DNA of 34,711 nt from NCBI GenBank assembly GCA_003279775.1, contig QCGW01000001.1:1-34711 (forward strand), given 5' to 3'. The DNA comes from Pelagibacteraceae bacterium AG-390-A23 (GTDB lineage Bacteria; Pseudomonadota; Alphaproteobacteria; Pelagibacterales; Pelagibacteraceae). The translations under genes were made by a program, and so were the position numbers. Below, one piece after another: positions 1 through 8,582 of this stretch (its first letter is position 1; every line of letters begins with the position of its first letter). The notes below the pieces were generated by a model. It had not been told where the DNA came from. It made no database searches and was given only the letters and a program-made list of their open reading frames with translations.

Positions 1-870
1 ATTTCTTATCTTAAGAAAAAACAAAAAGTTTTATTAGAAACTTTAAAAAAGAAAAACATTAGGGGTACGATAATTGTTTCTAAAGAAGGGGTAAATGGAA
101 CTATTTCTGGCAAAGCTGCAGACATTAAATTCACAATTAACAATTTAAAAAGAACTCTTAAATTTAAAGAATTTAACAGCAGCAATGTTTCAAAAAGCTC
201 ATTTCAACCGTTTCATAAACCTAAAGTTAAAATTAAAAATGAAGTTGTTCCAATGAATTTAGTTTTAAACAAAAGAATAAAGAAAAAGGATAGCCATGTA
301 GATCCAATTAAATGGAATAAGCTTATTAAAGAAAAGGATACTGTTCTTATAGATGCGAGAAAACCATTTGAGTACGATGTTGGAACATTTAAGGGAGCAA
401 TTAATCCTGATATTGATAATTTTAGAGATTTTCCAAAATACCTAAATAAATTAAAAAAAAATCAACCTATAGCTATGTTTTGTACTGGTGGAATTCGTTG
501 TGAAAAGGCATCTGTATATTTGGAGAAAAAAGGTTTTAATAATATTTATCAGTTAAATGGTGGAATTTTAAATTATCTCAAAAAAACTAATAAGAAAAAA
601 AGTTTATGGAGAGGTGAATGCTTTGTTTTTGATAACAGAATTAGTTTAAAACATGGTCTAAAAGTTGGTTCTTACTCGATGTGCAGTGGTTGTAGGAAGC
701 CTGTATCTCGTAAGGATAAAAAATCAAAAAAATATGAAGAGGGTGTTTCATGTCCAAATTGTCACGACAATCTAACAGATCATCAAAAATCGAGATTTAG
801 GATGAGACAAAAACAAATTAATCTTGCTAAAGAAGCAGGAAAAAGACATATCTTCCAAAAAGAATATTAA
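1..870 (+). CDS. trhO: tRNA uridine(34) hydroxylase TrhO (rhodanese-fold), 5'-truncated by window
   Basis: The reading frame is open from base 1, so the N-terminus lies outside the window and the internal ATG at 253 is not the true start. The upstream part encodes SKEGVNGTISG, typical of the N-terminal domain of the TrhO/YceA (UPF0176) family. A rhodanese domain follows, with VLIDARKPFEYDVGTF and the active-site loop FCTGGIRCEKA, whose catalytic Cys codon is at 481-483. The C-terminal part has CSGC and CPNC pairs seen in this family. TrhO enzymes hydroxylate uridine 34 of certain tRNAs in an oxygen-dependent step toward 5-(carboxy)methoxyuridine. That function is inferred from the family. It is followed after 14 bases by the MATE gene. 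Confidence 0.9.
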   Translation: MSYLKKKQKVLLETLKKKNIRGTIIVSKEGVNGTISGKAADIKFTINNLKRTLKFKEFNSSNVSKSSFQPFHKPKVKIKNEVVPMNLVLNKRIKKKDSHVDPIKWNKLIKEKDTVLIDARKPFEYDVGTFKGAINPDIDNFRDFPKYLNKLKKNQPIAMFCTGGIRCEKASVYLEKKGFNNIYQLNGGILNYLKKTNKKKSLWRGECFVFDNRISLKHGLKVGSYSMCSGCRKPVSRKDKKSKKYEEGVSCPNCHDNLTDHQKSRFRMRQKQINLAKEAGKRHIFQKEY

Positions 871-884
871 CAAATCTTAAATTA

Positions 885-2222
885 ATGAATTTATTAAAAG
901 ATGAAGTTTCGTTATTAGTAAGAAAACTTGCTGTACCAGCAAGTGTAGGAACCTTATTCCAAACACTTTATACAATTGTAGATACTTTTTATGCAGGAAA
1001 AATATCTCCAGAAGCCTTATCTGCTTTGAGTAAGTCTTTTCCGATATATTTTTTGATTATTGCGACATCCATTGGAGTTACCGTAGCGGGAACATCATTG
1101 ATTGGCAGCAGTATCGGAGAAAAAAACGAAAAAAATGTTTTGAGTTATTTTGGAAATGTAATCATTTATTCGATTATAATCTCGGTATTTGTATCTATAT
1201 TAGGATTTGCTTTTGGTGAAAAGATATTCTTATTAATGAATTCCTCCCAAGAAGTAACAATTCTTGGACTAGAATATATAAATGTAATTTTTTTAGGTAC
1301 GATATTATTTATTTTAGTAGTAGCACTAAATTCATTCTTACATGCAGAAGGAGATACTAAAACTTACAGAAATGTACTTATATTTTCTTTTTTCTTAAAT
1401 ATTATTTTAAATCCTATTTTTATTTTCGGTTTTTTATTTATACCACCATTAGGAATAACTGGTATTGGGATAGCAACTTTAATTGCACAATTTATATCTT
1501 TGTTGATTATTCTAATAAAAATATTAAATAATCAAAGAATTAAGCAAATAACTTTAGATCATTTCAAAGCTAAATTTTTTTTCTTAAAAAATATATTTTT
1601 TCAATCAATGCCAATTACAATTGCTATATTAGGATATTCTATTGCTGCAACAGTTGTTTTTACATATGTTGGATTATTTGGCGAATATGCTGTAGCAGGT
1701 TATGGATCTGCCACGAGAATTGAGCAAGTAGTTTTGTTACCAATATTAGGAATTAATACAGCAATAATTTCTATAATAGCCCAAAATATTGGAGCAAAAT
1801 ATTACGATAGAGTGGAGCAATCCTATTTTACTTCAATAAAATACGGTTTATTTATAATGTTAATCGCTGGTGTAATTATTTTTATAAGTGCTGACATTGT
1901 TCCAAAATTCTTTTCATCTAATCCTGAAGTAATTATGCATGGCTCAATGTACCTTAAGATTTCTGCATTTATTTTACCTGCTTATCCAATATTTTTCTTA
2001 TCAAATGGATTTTTTATGGCTCTTAAAAAGTCTGAGAAAGCAATGGTTAATAATATTGCTAGAAACGTTTTGGTTCCTGTTTTTTCGTTTTACATCGCAA
2101 AATATATAAATGCTGACTTTAAAACTTTCTTTTATATTTGGGCAATCTTTCAATGGTTGATATCTTTGATCTTACTATTTTACGTTAAATATTATATTAA
2201 ACATAAACTAGCTAGTATTTAG
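885..2222 (+). CDS. MATE family multidrug/solute exporter
   Basis: The 445-residue product is very hydrophobic, with about twelve membrane segments in two similar halves, as in MATE transporters. The N-terminus carries KLAVPASVGTLFQTLYTIVD, close to the family's first helix. Further on are SIGVTVAGTSLIGSSIGEKN in the first half and GYGSATRIEQVVLLPILGIN in the second, at equivalent places. MATE proteins export cationic or amphipathic compounds using Na+ or H+ gradients. Substrate and coupling ion cannot be read here. The length matches the family (about 440-480). The gene sits 14 bases after trhO and 12 bases before the nuclease gene on the same strand, so co-transcription is likely. Confidence 0.9.
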   Translation: MNLLKDEVSLLVRKLAVPASVGTLFQTLYTIVDTFYAGKISPEALSALSKSFPIYFLIIATSIGVTVAGTSLIGSSIGEKNEKNVLSYFGNVIIYSIIISVFVSILGFAFGEKIFLLMNSSQEVTILGLEYINVIFLGTILFILVVALNSFLHAEGDTKTYRNVLIFSFFLNIILNPIFIFGFLFIPPLGITGIGIATLIAQFISLLIILIKILNNQRIKQITLDHFKAKFFFLKNIFFQSMPITIAILGYSIAATVVFTYVGLFGEYAVAGYGSATRIEQVVLLPILGINTAIISIIAQNIGAKYYDRVEQSYFTSIKYGLFIMLIAGVIIFISADIVPKFFSSNPEVIMHGSMYLKISAFILPAYPIFFLSNGFFMALKKSEKAMVNNIARNVLVPVFSFYIAKYINADFKTFFYIWAIFQWLISLILLFYVKYYIKHKLASI

Positions 2223-2234
2223 AATTATTTAAAA

Positions 2235-2768
2235 ATGTTTTTTACAAAAACAAAAGCAATATTATTATTTATAACATGTTTAATATTTTTCTTTCTAACT
2301 TATCAGGATGTTAAATCATCAGAAATTACATCTGTCACAGGTTATGCCAAAGTTACAGATGGAGATACTATAAAAATAGATACATTTAAAATAAGGCTTG
2401 ATGGAATAGACGCACCTGAAAAGAAACAAAAATGTAAAAGACCATATTTAACAATTTTCATGTTTACATTCTATGAGGATTATTTTTGTGGTCAAAAATC
2501 AACTGAAGCATTAATTAAGAAAATAAATAATCAAAAGGTTACATGTAAAATTTCTGATATTGACTATTTTAAAAGACTCATAGGCGAATGTTATAAAAAA
2601 AAAACGAATTTAAATGCATGGCTAGTCTCAAATGGACATGCAGTCGCTTTTCGAAAATACTCTAAAAAATATGTTTCAGATGAAATATTTGCTAAACAAG
2701 AAAAAAAGGGGATGTGGCAAGGAAAATTTGAAATGCCATGGGATTATCGAAAATCTAGTAAAAATTAA
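2235..2768 (+). CDS. Secreted thermonuclease (SNase)-like protein
   Basis: The 177-residue product starts with a hydrophobic export signal or anchor at about residues 8-24. A staphylococcal-nuclease fold follows. It has TDGDTIKI (Asp42, Asp44), then FKIRLDGIDAPE with Arg54, Asp59 and Glu62 at places matching the catalytic Arg/Asp/Glu set of the family, and later DYFKRLIGECY supplying the second Arg. NAWLVSNGHAVAF and GMWQGKFEMPWDYR are typical of proteobacterial SNase-like proteins. It probably degrades nucleic acid in the periplasm or outside the cell, possibly for nutrient recovery. Its 3' end overlaps the convergent ion-channel gene by four bases. Confidence 0.88.
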   Translation: MFFTKTKAILLFITCLIFFFLTYQDVKSSEITSVTGYAKVTDGDTIKIDTFKIRLDGIDAPEKKQKCKRPYLTIFMFTFYEDYFCGQKSTEALIKKINNQKVTCKISDIDYFKRLIGECYKKKTNLNAWLVSNGHAVAFRKYSKKYVSDEIFAKQEKKGMWQGKFEMPWDYRKSSKN

Positions 2769-4273
2769 ATTACAGGATAAAAGATTTGTAAAGTTAAAAT
2801 CAAATAAAGTAATCCACCCCAAATTTTAATTAATTTATTTATTTTCATAATTTTCTTTTGATTTGTAGCAATAAACTTGCTGAAACCGATACTTAGAAAC
2901 ACAGGTATTAAACAAAATATATAGGATAATAAAATAAACCAATCAAGATCGGTCAAATATTCTAATTTAGGAATATCATCTTGGAATACAAAGTTATAAG
3001 CAATCAATGCTAATAGAGCTATTATTGATGTATTAAGTCTAGCTTCATATTTTTCAGTTGGTATCCACAAAACGTACCATGCAACACAAAGAATTAAAAA
3101 TACTGGCAACATTATCTTTAATAAGTAATGCTGGAAATTTCTCTCAATGTTTATTTCTATATCAAGAACATTTTCTGTTCGAGGAAGTATTATTTGATTA
3201 TAGATATCATATGTGTTTTCAGAAAGGATTTTGCTTTTAACACTGATACCATCATCACTTATTTTCCATGCTTTAAGTTTATTTATTTCAGGATTTAAAA
3301 ATTTTTGTAAATTTAAAAAAACTCCAGCCTCTGGAGTAATGAATGTTAGTGAACCGCTTTCGCTATTGTCTTCCATATTGATATTTGGATAATTGCCTAC
3401 ACCTGTTTCAATTCTGATCAAAAGTTTTTGAGTATCAAAAGGGAATTTTCTAAAATCAAACGATTGTCTAAAAAAACCAACTCCTTTTTCAGTTCTTAAA
3501 GTTCTTAATATGCTTTCATCAATTGTAATCTGAAAAACTGGGTTAGCTAGAAATTCTTTATTTTTAAGACCTTCTCTGACGTCAGCATCATATCTAAATT
3601 CATCAAATGTGACGCTTTGTAAAGGCCAATCATCTAAAAGTCTTGCCTCTGGACAGATATTAATTCTATTATTGCTAAATAAAACTGTACCTTTCAAAGT
3701 TTTAGCTAAATCATTTCTAATGTTGGTTAATTGAGATGTAAATGACATTTCAAGAATACCTAAAGTTGTATCTATGTTTTGAATACTTTTAATTTCAAAA
3801 TTAGACAATTTAAAATTGTTGAATTTATAAGGTTTAGATAAAATTGAAACTTTTTTACCGTCAGCTAATTCAAAATTAGTTTTTCCTCTAAGGTAAGTAA
3901 GTTTTTCTAAATCTTTATCGCTTAATTTTGATAGATCAAAGTTATCTATTTGTTTTATTACAGTTTTATTTGCAATAAAATTTTTATGATCAAATAAAGA
4001 ATATCTTACTATAGGAAAATTATTTTTATCTCTTTTAACAATAATTTTATCGATATTATTATCCCAGTGATAATCAAAATGTATTCCAGCATCATTTCTT
4101 TTCTCATTATACTCAAAATTTCTTTTATTGTTTTTAGCCTCTTCATTTATAATATGATGAATAACTTCATTACCACAAAGTTTATTTTCAGCAGACGAAA
4201 TTGATTGAAAAAAAGATAAATTAACCAATACAGTTAATAAAATTATTGCATTTTTAATGTTTTTAATTATCAC
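2765..4273 (-). CDS. Pentameric ligand-gated ion channel (Cys-loop receptor superfamily) homologue with N-terminal extension
   Basis: The 502-residue product has a signal peptide (about 1-28). From about residue 170 it looks like a prokaryotic pentameric ligand-gated channel. DDWPLQSVTF resembles the W-x-P strand region. FDFRKFPFDTQKLLIRIET at about 272-290 is the hallmark loop equivalent to the eukaryotic Cys-loop, without cysteines. Four membrane helices follow: M1 about 383-403, pore helix M2 about 412-430, M3 about 444-464 and M4 about 484-501. The M2-M3 part (ALLALIAYNFVF, then KLEYLTDLDWFILLS) is very like the family. Residues 30-165 form an extra domain I do not recognise. Family members open a cation or anion pore on ligand or proton binding; ligand and ion here are unknown. 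The gene diverges from the 4325 gene. Confidence 0.87.
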   Translation of the reverse strand: MIIKNIKNAIILLTVLVNLSFFQSISSAENKLCGNEVIHHIINEEAKNNKRNFEYNEKRNDAGIHFDYHWDNNIDKIIVKRDKNNFPIVRYSLFDHKNFIANKTVIKQIDNFDLSKLSDKDLEKLTYLRGKTNFELADGKKVSILSKPYKFNNFKLSNFEIKSIQNIDTTLGILEMSFTSQLTNIRNDLAKTLKGTVLFSNNRINICPEARLLDDWPLQSVTFDEFRYDADVREGLKNKEFLANPVFQITIDESILRTLRTEKGVGFFRQSFDFRKFPFDTQKLLIRIETGVGNYPNINMEDNSESGSLTFITPEAGVFLNLQKFLNPEINKLKAWKISDDGISVKSKILSENTYDIYNQIILPRTENVLDIEINIERNFQHYLLKIMLPVFLILCVAWYVLWIPTEKYEARLNTSIIALLALIAYNFVFQDDIPKLEYLTDLDWFILLSYIFCLIPVFLSIGFSKFIATNQKKIMKINKLIKIWGGLLYLILTLQIFYPVI

Positions 4274-4324
4274 AAATTTAATTTAATTATTTATAATATG
4301 TATGTAAATTAAAGAATTAATATT

Positions 4325-4792
4325 ATGGCTACAATTAGAAAAACCGCATCTATAGAAAACGGTATAATGAGAGTTTTAAAGATTTTAAATGATGAGGAAA
4401 TTCAAGCAGCTATTGGAAAAACATCGTCATATTTGAGAAAGTGTAGCAACCCCAATGATCCTGATAGACATATAGATCATAACGACTCTATTAAACTTGA
4501 TATTGCTTGTATCAAAAAAGGGAAAGCACCTCCATTGCTAAGGGCACATGAGTATATAGTTGCAAATGTAGCTGATAATTTAGAATCTCATAAACTTAAT
4601 GATATTGATGAAATGTTGGTTAAGTCCACTATTCTTCATGGAAAACTCACAGAAGTTGTTAAACAAGCTGAAGATCCAAAAAGCGATGAGGGAGAAGATA
4701 TATCTAAATTAGAAAAAAAGAAAATAATAGAAGCTATTAAAAACTTAGAGGATAAAATTATGAAAATAAAAATTACTGTAGATCAAAAGTAG
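4325..4792 (+). CDS. Uncharacterised 155-residue cytoplasmic protein, possible DNA-binding regulator
   Basis: This is a soluble, helix-rich protein without signal peptide or membrane segment. Residues about 23-70 (DEEIQAAIGKTSSYLRKCSN, then DHNDSIKLDIACIKKGKAPP) loosely recall the helix-turn-helix part of phage CII/CP76-like regulators, in which a resistance-to-excision-like helix precedes a conserved DxA/DxAC segment. The C-terminal 45 residues are charged and probably coiled coil. The resemblance is from memory of motif shape only and is weak. The gene is a lone + strand cistron between two - strand genes, diverging from the ion channel at 52 bases and abutting the protease gene tail to tail. 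It could regulate a neighbour, but nothing in the sequence proves this. Confidence 0.6.
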   Translation: MATIRKTASIENGIMRVLKILNDEEIQAAIGKTSSYLRKCSNPNDPDRHIDHNDSIKLDIACIKKGKAPPLLRAHEYIVANVADNLESHKLNDIDEMLVKSTILHGKLTEVVKQAEDPKSDEGEDISKLEKKKIIEAIKNLEDKIMKIKITVDQK

Positions 4793-6076
4793 TTAAACAT
4801 TTTCAAATTTATCCCATTCACCATCTTCATTGTAATCATAGGCAATAACATCAGTTTTACCATCTTCGTCTTCATCAATTTCAGCTTCATCAGGATTACC
4901 ATTTTTATTTGTATCAAATAGAATAACTTCAAAATTTTTGTCTTCATTTTTATCTATAGCTACAATTTCAATGATCCCATCTTCATTCTCATCACCATAA
5001 GCAATTTCATAAATACCATTATTATTTTCATCGACAAGCCATGCATCTACAATACCATTTTTATTAAGATCAACTTCTTTTGCGTCAGAAAGATCAACTG
5101 ATCCTTTTTCAGTTTTCTTCTTTTTCTTTTTTTTTATCCAAGTATTTCCTTTTTCTTTTTTTTGTAAGTATTTACTTTTTTTCTTTTCTATTTTTTTTGG
5201 TTTTTCATTGATAAAATCAATTACATCATTAATTGCTATTGCAAAATTCAGATTTTCACCTTCTGAAGTAAATGTATTTAAACCAATTAATTCTTTATTT
5301 TTATTAAATAGGGGACCACCTGAGTTCCCAGGATTAATAGCAGCTTGTGTTTGAATTACATTTGCTGCATGACGTGAACCTTCGTATCTCCAATTATAGT
5401 TAGGTCTTACTTGACTAATCATACCTGAAGTAAATGTCCAGAGAAGTCCCTCTGGATGTCCAATAGCAAATGAAGTTTGTCCTGGCCGAATTCTATCAAA
5501 TTTTCCATAAACTACTGGTTTTAATTTTATCGGTAAATTCTCAACCTCAAGCATTGCAAGGTCTTTAGTTTTATTTACTTTAATAAGTTTTGCATTATGT
5601 GATGCAACTTGTGAAATTAAGTAATTTTCATCAACCATACTATTTGGTTTTAACCAAACACTTAATTGATCTGCTCCATTGACAACATGCCAATTGGTTA
5701 TTATTTGAAGTTTACCTTTATTACTAATTACAAAGCCTGATCCAACACCTTTAATTCTATTATTTTTCCTATTTCCTATAAAAACTACACTTGATGAAAA
5801 ATCATCGTAAATATCTTCGGCACCTTTAAATTTAGGTTGGCTTCTATTTTTATTATTATTAATAATTTCTTCCTCTTTTTCTTTTAAAGCTTCATTTAAA
5901 TCGATTACATCTTCTAAAAGAATTTCAGCATTCTCTTCATCTACTAAATTAGTATCATTTACAGCATATGAAGCTTTAGACATTACTTTAGCATTATTAA
6001 CTTCTCTAATATCAAAAGCTGAAACTTGATTTATAATTAAAAAACTAAATAATATATAAACAAATTTTTTAATCAT
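4793..6076 (-). CDS. Exported trypsin-like serine protease with seven C-terminal calcium-loop repeats
   Basis: The 427-residue product has a signal peptide (1-20, ending VSA). It has a trypsin/DegP-type protease domain at about 90-290 with the full triad: His130 (ITNWHVVNG), Asp172 (DLAMLEV) and Ser252 (NPGNSGGPL). No PDZ domain follows. A lysine-rich linker holds TWIKKKKKKK, and then comes a tail of seven 13-residue acidic repeats starting with Asp at 336, 349, 362, 375, 388, 401 and 414. Most read D-x-N-x-[ND]-G, like EF-hand or dockerin calcium loops. The start codon overlaps the stop of the caspase-like gene as ATGA, so the two are almost certainly translated together. The likely role is calcium-dependent periplasmic or extracellular proteolysis, possibly acting on or activated by its partner. 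Confidence 0.9.
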   Translation of the reverse strand: MIKKFVYILFSFLIINQVSAFDIREVNNAKVMSKASYAVNDTNLVDEENAEILLEDVIDLNEALKEKEEEIINNNKNRSQPKFKGAEDIYDDFSSSVVFIGNRKNNRIKGVGSGFVISNKGKLQIITNWHVVNGADQLSVWLKPNSMVDENYLISQVASHNAKLIKVNKTKDLAMLEVENLPIKLKPVVYGKFDRIRPGQTSFAIGHPEGLLWTFTSGMISQVRPNYNWRYEGSRHAANVIQTQAAINPGNSGGPLFNKNKELIGLNTFTSEGENLNFAIAINDVIDFINEKPKKIEKKKSKYLQKKEKGNTWIKKKKKKKTEKGSVDLSDAKEVDLNKNGIVDAWLVDENNNGIYEIAYGDENEDGIIEIVAIDKNEDKNFEVILFDTNKNGNPDEAEIDEDEDGKTDVIAYDYNEDGEWDKFENV

Positions 6077-7578
6077 TTAAGATTTTTTTTTGGAATAAAT
6101 ACAAAATTTCCACCACCGTGTTGCCAAGTATCTGGAAAGTACATAAATGGTTTTTGGTATTTTGTATAATTAATTTTCATATAAAGAGCCATTTGCTCAA
6201 GACCTAGCGGATAAGATTTTTTATGAAATACATTAAGTTGATTTATTATCGATAGTGCAAATCTAGAGTGTCCAGTACCTTTTACAGTATCTGAAACTTG
6301 TCCAGTAGTTCCTGATGATAATACAGATCTAGATCTTAAATCTAATGCTGATTGCATACTCTTGGCATACTTTTTACTGTCATCTTCGTTTAATTCCTCA
6401 ATATCATCAATTATATTCATACCTTTAAATTTTGAACCAACAAAACATGAGTCTACTAATACTGCTAAATGATGCGCCTTAATCTCTGTTAAAAAAATAT
6501 CAATTTCTGAAATATTAATCCAGTCACCATTGCCCCATTCTTTGCTACCGTCAGTAGGTATCCAATAAGCCTGTTCTGCTTTGATTTGACCATGTCCAGA
6601 ATAATAAACTAACACATAATCATTTGTTGTTGTTAATTTAGACAATTTTTGAAAAGCGGAATAAATCTCCTTTTTTGTTCCATTTTCAACTGTAAGAATT
6701 TTTTTGAAATTATATTTTTTATTTAGGACTGCTTTAATAGAATTAATATCATTTATTGGTGACTCTAAATTTGACCAACCATTCGTATATTTTGAATTAC
6801 CAATTAAAAGAGCGTAGTAATTTCCATTAGGATTAAGTATAATTTTCTCTTTTTTCTTTGAGGGTAGTTTTCTTTCAACAACTGTAGTTTTAGTCTCATT
6901 ATCTAATTTATAATTTTCAAGTTGTGCAATTGCTTCAATTTTAGAATTATAAAATTTAAATTTAATTGAATTACCATCACTTGTTTCACCATCACCTTTT
7001 CCAGTTAAACCTACTTGTTTAAAGTCTCCAGTGATATCAAGACCTTTTTTACATTTTAAAACAACTTTTCCTTTTATATCTCCAAAGAGAACACCAATAA
7101 AACTATCAATCTCACATCTGTTAGACTTATCTTCAAAATAGGCGACACCATCACTTTTGCTATAGAAGTTTTTGTTATCTACTTTAAAAGTATCAGATTT
7201 TTTATCTGAATTCACATAACCATATACATATTTTATTTCTTCATTTTCTAAAGGTTCAATGTATCCAGCAAAATAAAATTCAGCTTTAGGTAATTTTTCA
7301 AAAGACTTATGTTTTTTTAATTTTTCTTTAATGTCTTTAACTTTTTCTTTACTTTTTTTAGTAATCCAAGACTTAGATTCTTTAATTTTTTCTTTAACTT
7401 TTTTTTTATTTTCTTTGACTTCTTTTTTCTTAATCCAAGAAGTAGTTTTTTCTTTTTCTACTTTTTTGACAGTTTCAGTTTTATCTTTCTTTTTAATCCA
7501 AGAAGTTTCAGATTGTGCAAAAGTTATTAAACCTAGTAAAATGGTTAAGGCAATAATTGTATTTTTTAAATATTGCAT
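6073..7578 (-). CDS. Exported caspase-like (peptidase C14) protein with SWIKKK repeats
   Basis: The 501-residue product has a signal peptide (about 1-22). A lysine-rich region holds SWIKKK at 26-31 and 47-52 and SWITKK at 70-75. A middle domain (about 98-225) contains glycine-rich strands I do not recognise. The C-terminal caspase-fold domain (about 252-495) has YYALLIGNSKY, the catalytic His329 in YYSGHG and Cys378 in VLVDSCFVG, with SSGTTGQVSD after it. Both catalytic residues are present, so it is probably an active cysteine protease of the bacterial caspase/metacaspase group, which usually cuts after basic residues. It overlaps the downstream trypsin-like gene by four bases. It lies 47 bases after a run of small envelope-protein genes on the same strand. 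Confidence 0.9.
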   Translation of the reverse strand: MQYLKNTIIALTILLGLITFAQSETSWIKKKDKTETVKKVEKEKTTSWIKKKEVKENKKKVKEKIKESKSWITKKSKEKVKDIKEKLKKHKSFEKLPKAEFYFAGYIEPLENEEIKYVYGYVNSDKKSDTFKVDNKNFYSKSDGVAYFEDKSNRCEIDSFIGVLFGDIKGKVVLKCKKGLDITGDFKQVGLTGKGDGETSDGNSIKFKFYNSKIEAIAQLENYKLDNETKTTVVERKLPSKKKEKIILNPNGNYYALLIGNSKYTNGWSNLESPINDINSIKAVLNKKYNFKKILTVENGTKKEIYSAFQKLSKLTTTNDYVLVYYSGHGQIKAEQAYWIPTDGSKEWGNGDWINISEIDIFLTEIKAHHLAVLVDSCFVGSKFKGMNIIDDIEELNEDDSKKYAKSMQSALDLRSRSVLSSGTTGQVSDTVKGTGHSRFALSIINQLNVFHKKSYPLGLEQMALYMKINYTKYQKPFMYFPDTWQHGGGNFVFIPKKNLK

Positions 7579-7625
7579 AACAAATATTACAAAAAAATTA
7601 CCATGATTTAAATAGTTCTTAATTA

Positions 7626-7829
7626 TTATCTCGGTAGTCTTCCTCCTGAATTAAGACAATCTTCAATTGTATTAAAACTCTCATATTTCTTTGTTTGTTT
7701 GTAATATTGTGATCCTTTTTCATGACAAATATTGGCTGATGATTTTTTTACATTTGGATTATTATTTTGAATATTGTCACAAGCACCAAGAAATACAATT
7801 AATAAAGCAATTTTAATAATTTTAATCAC
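7626..7829 (-). CDS. Small lipoprotein, 67 residues
   Basis: A short lipoprotein: a hydrophobic N-terminus leads to LGAC with the lipidated Cys17. Then there is an Asn-rich linker and a small polar part with two more cysteines (ICHEKGSQYY and DCLNSGG), which may form a disulfide. I do not recognise a family. Its start lies inside the end of the preceding lipoprotein gene (8-base overlap), which supports translational coupling. It is followed by the caspase-like gene after 47 bases. Confidence 0.7.
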   Translation of the reverse strand: MIKIIKIALLIVFLGACDNIQNNNPNVKKSSANICHEKGSQYYKQTKKYESFNTIEDCLNSGGRLPR

Positions 7830-8133
7830 AAGCTAAATTTTCTCTTAAACCCATTAATACGCCACCCCAAAAACCTGTAACGACGCTATTGGCGTTATCT
7901 CTTCTAACATTTTGACATTTAAGTATTTTTCTTGTCATTATAATTTCATTTCTTTTATGATCCAAATTCATTAGACAGTTACTGAACTCTGCAGTATTCA
8001 TCTGAAAACCATAATGTTTGCAAGTTAAAATATCTTCATTCCTTTGTTTTTCCTTAATGTTTATTTTGCTTTCGGTATTACTATTTGCACACCCATTTAA
8101 AATAATAAGAAATAAAATTAAAAATTTTTTCAT
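7822..8133 (-). CDS. Small lipoprotein, 103 residues
   Basis: The N-terminus MKKFLILFLIILNGC is a clear lipoprotein signal with the lipobox LNGC (Cys15). The mature part is polar and has four more cysteines (LTCKHYGF, SNCLMNL, KCQNVRR and NLACD). A Gly-rich segment (VVTGFWGGVLMGL) near the end could associate with membrane. I do not recognise the family. It overlaps the next lipoprotein gene by 8 bases. Both are probably anchored in the cell envelope and expressed together with the protease pair downstream, which is inference from strand and spacing. Confidence 0.7.
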   Translation of the reverse strand: MKKFLILFLIILNGCANSNTESKINIKEKQRNEDILTCKHYGFQMNTAEFSNCLMNLDHKRNEIIMTRKILKCQNVRRDNANSVVTGFWGGVLMGLRENLACD

Positions 8134-8196
8134 TTTAATTATTTATTAAAGATAATGTTAGAAGTGTTAATTCAATAATTATTAGTGTTTCAATCA

Positions 8197-8571
8197 TCAG
8201 AATAATTTACCTTCACTATTTAACTGAGGTAAATCACTAATTGATATTTTTCTCAGAATACAAATTTTTTTACCTTCTTTATTTGTCCATTCTCCAGTAT
8301 TACGATTAATTTTTGCACCATAATCAAAAGTTATAAAATCATTTGTGTAACTTGAAATTGTACTAGAGTATCTAAATTTTTTAGTTCTTACATTGTAATG
8401 ACTTTTCATTGAATATCCTGTTAACTCATAATATTTGCTATTACATTCAAGATAAGTAGGTAGCTCCGAACTATGCGAGTAAGTGGTAGTACTACTTAAC
8501 AATACTAAACCTGCTAGAAATTTACTATAAGAAAAAAATAATCTTGAAATCGAGGAAAAGATAATTTTCAT
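8197..8571 (-). CDS. Exported hypothetical protein, 124 residues
   Basis: The protein has a somewhat long N-terminal hydrophobic signal (about 15-34), with a likely cleavage near SHSSE. The mature part has two cysteines (LECNSKY and KICILRK) and strand-like Ser/Tyr/Thr-rich sequence, including GAKINRNTGEWTNKEGKK. I do not recognise a family, although short secreted proteins of this kind are common in marine alphaproteobacteria. A strong hairpin lies just before the start, at 8583-8609. The gene is on the same strand as the lipoproteins and proteases downstream. Confidence 0.65.
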   Translation of the reverse strand: MKIIFSSISRLFFSYSKFLAGLVLLSSTTTYSHSSELPTYLECNSKYYELTGYSMKSHYNVRTKKFRYSSTISSYTNDFITFDYGAKINRNTGEWTNKEGKKICILRKISISDLPQLNSEGKLF

Positions 8572-8582
8572 AATTTAATCTC

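Noticed and set aside
2632-3240. Short + strand frames overlapping the nuclease end and antisense to the ion channel
   Set aside because: They are out of frame with well-supported genes and encode no recognisable sequence.
4793-7578. Caspase/trypsin pair as a complete gasdermin-type abortive-infection system
   Set aside because: Both proteases have export signals, and no gasdermin, nucleotide-binding sensor or other cytoplasmic effector is nearby.
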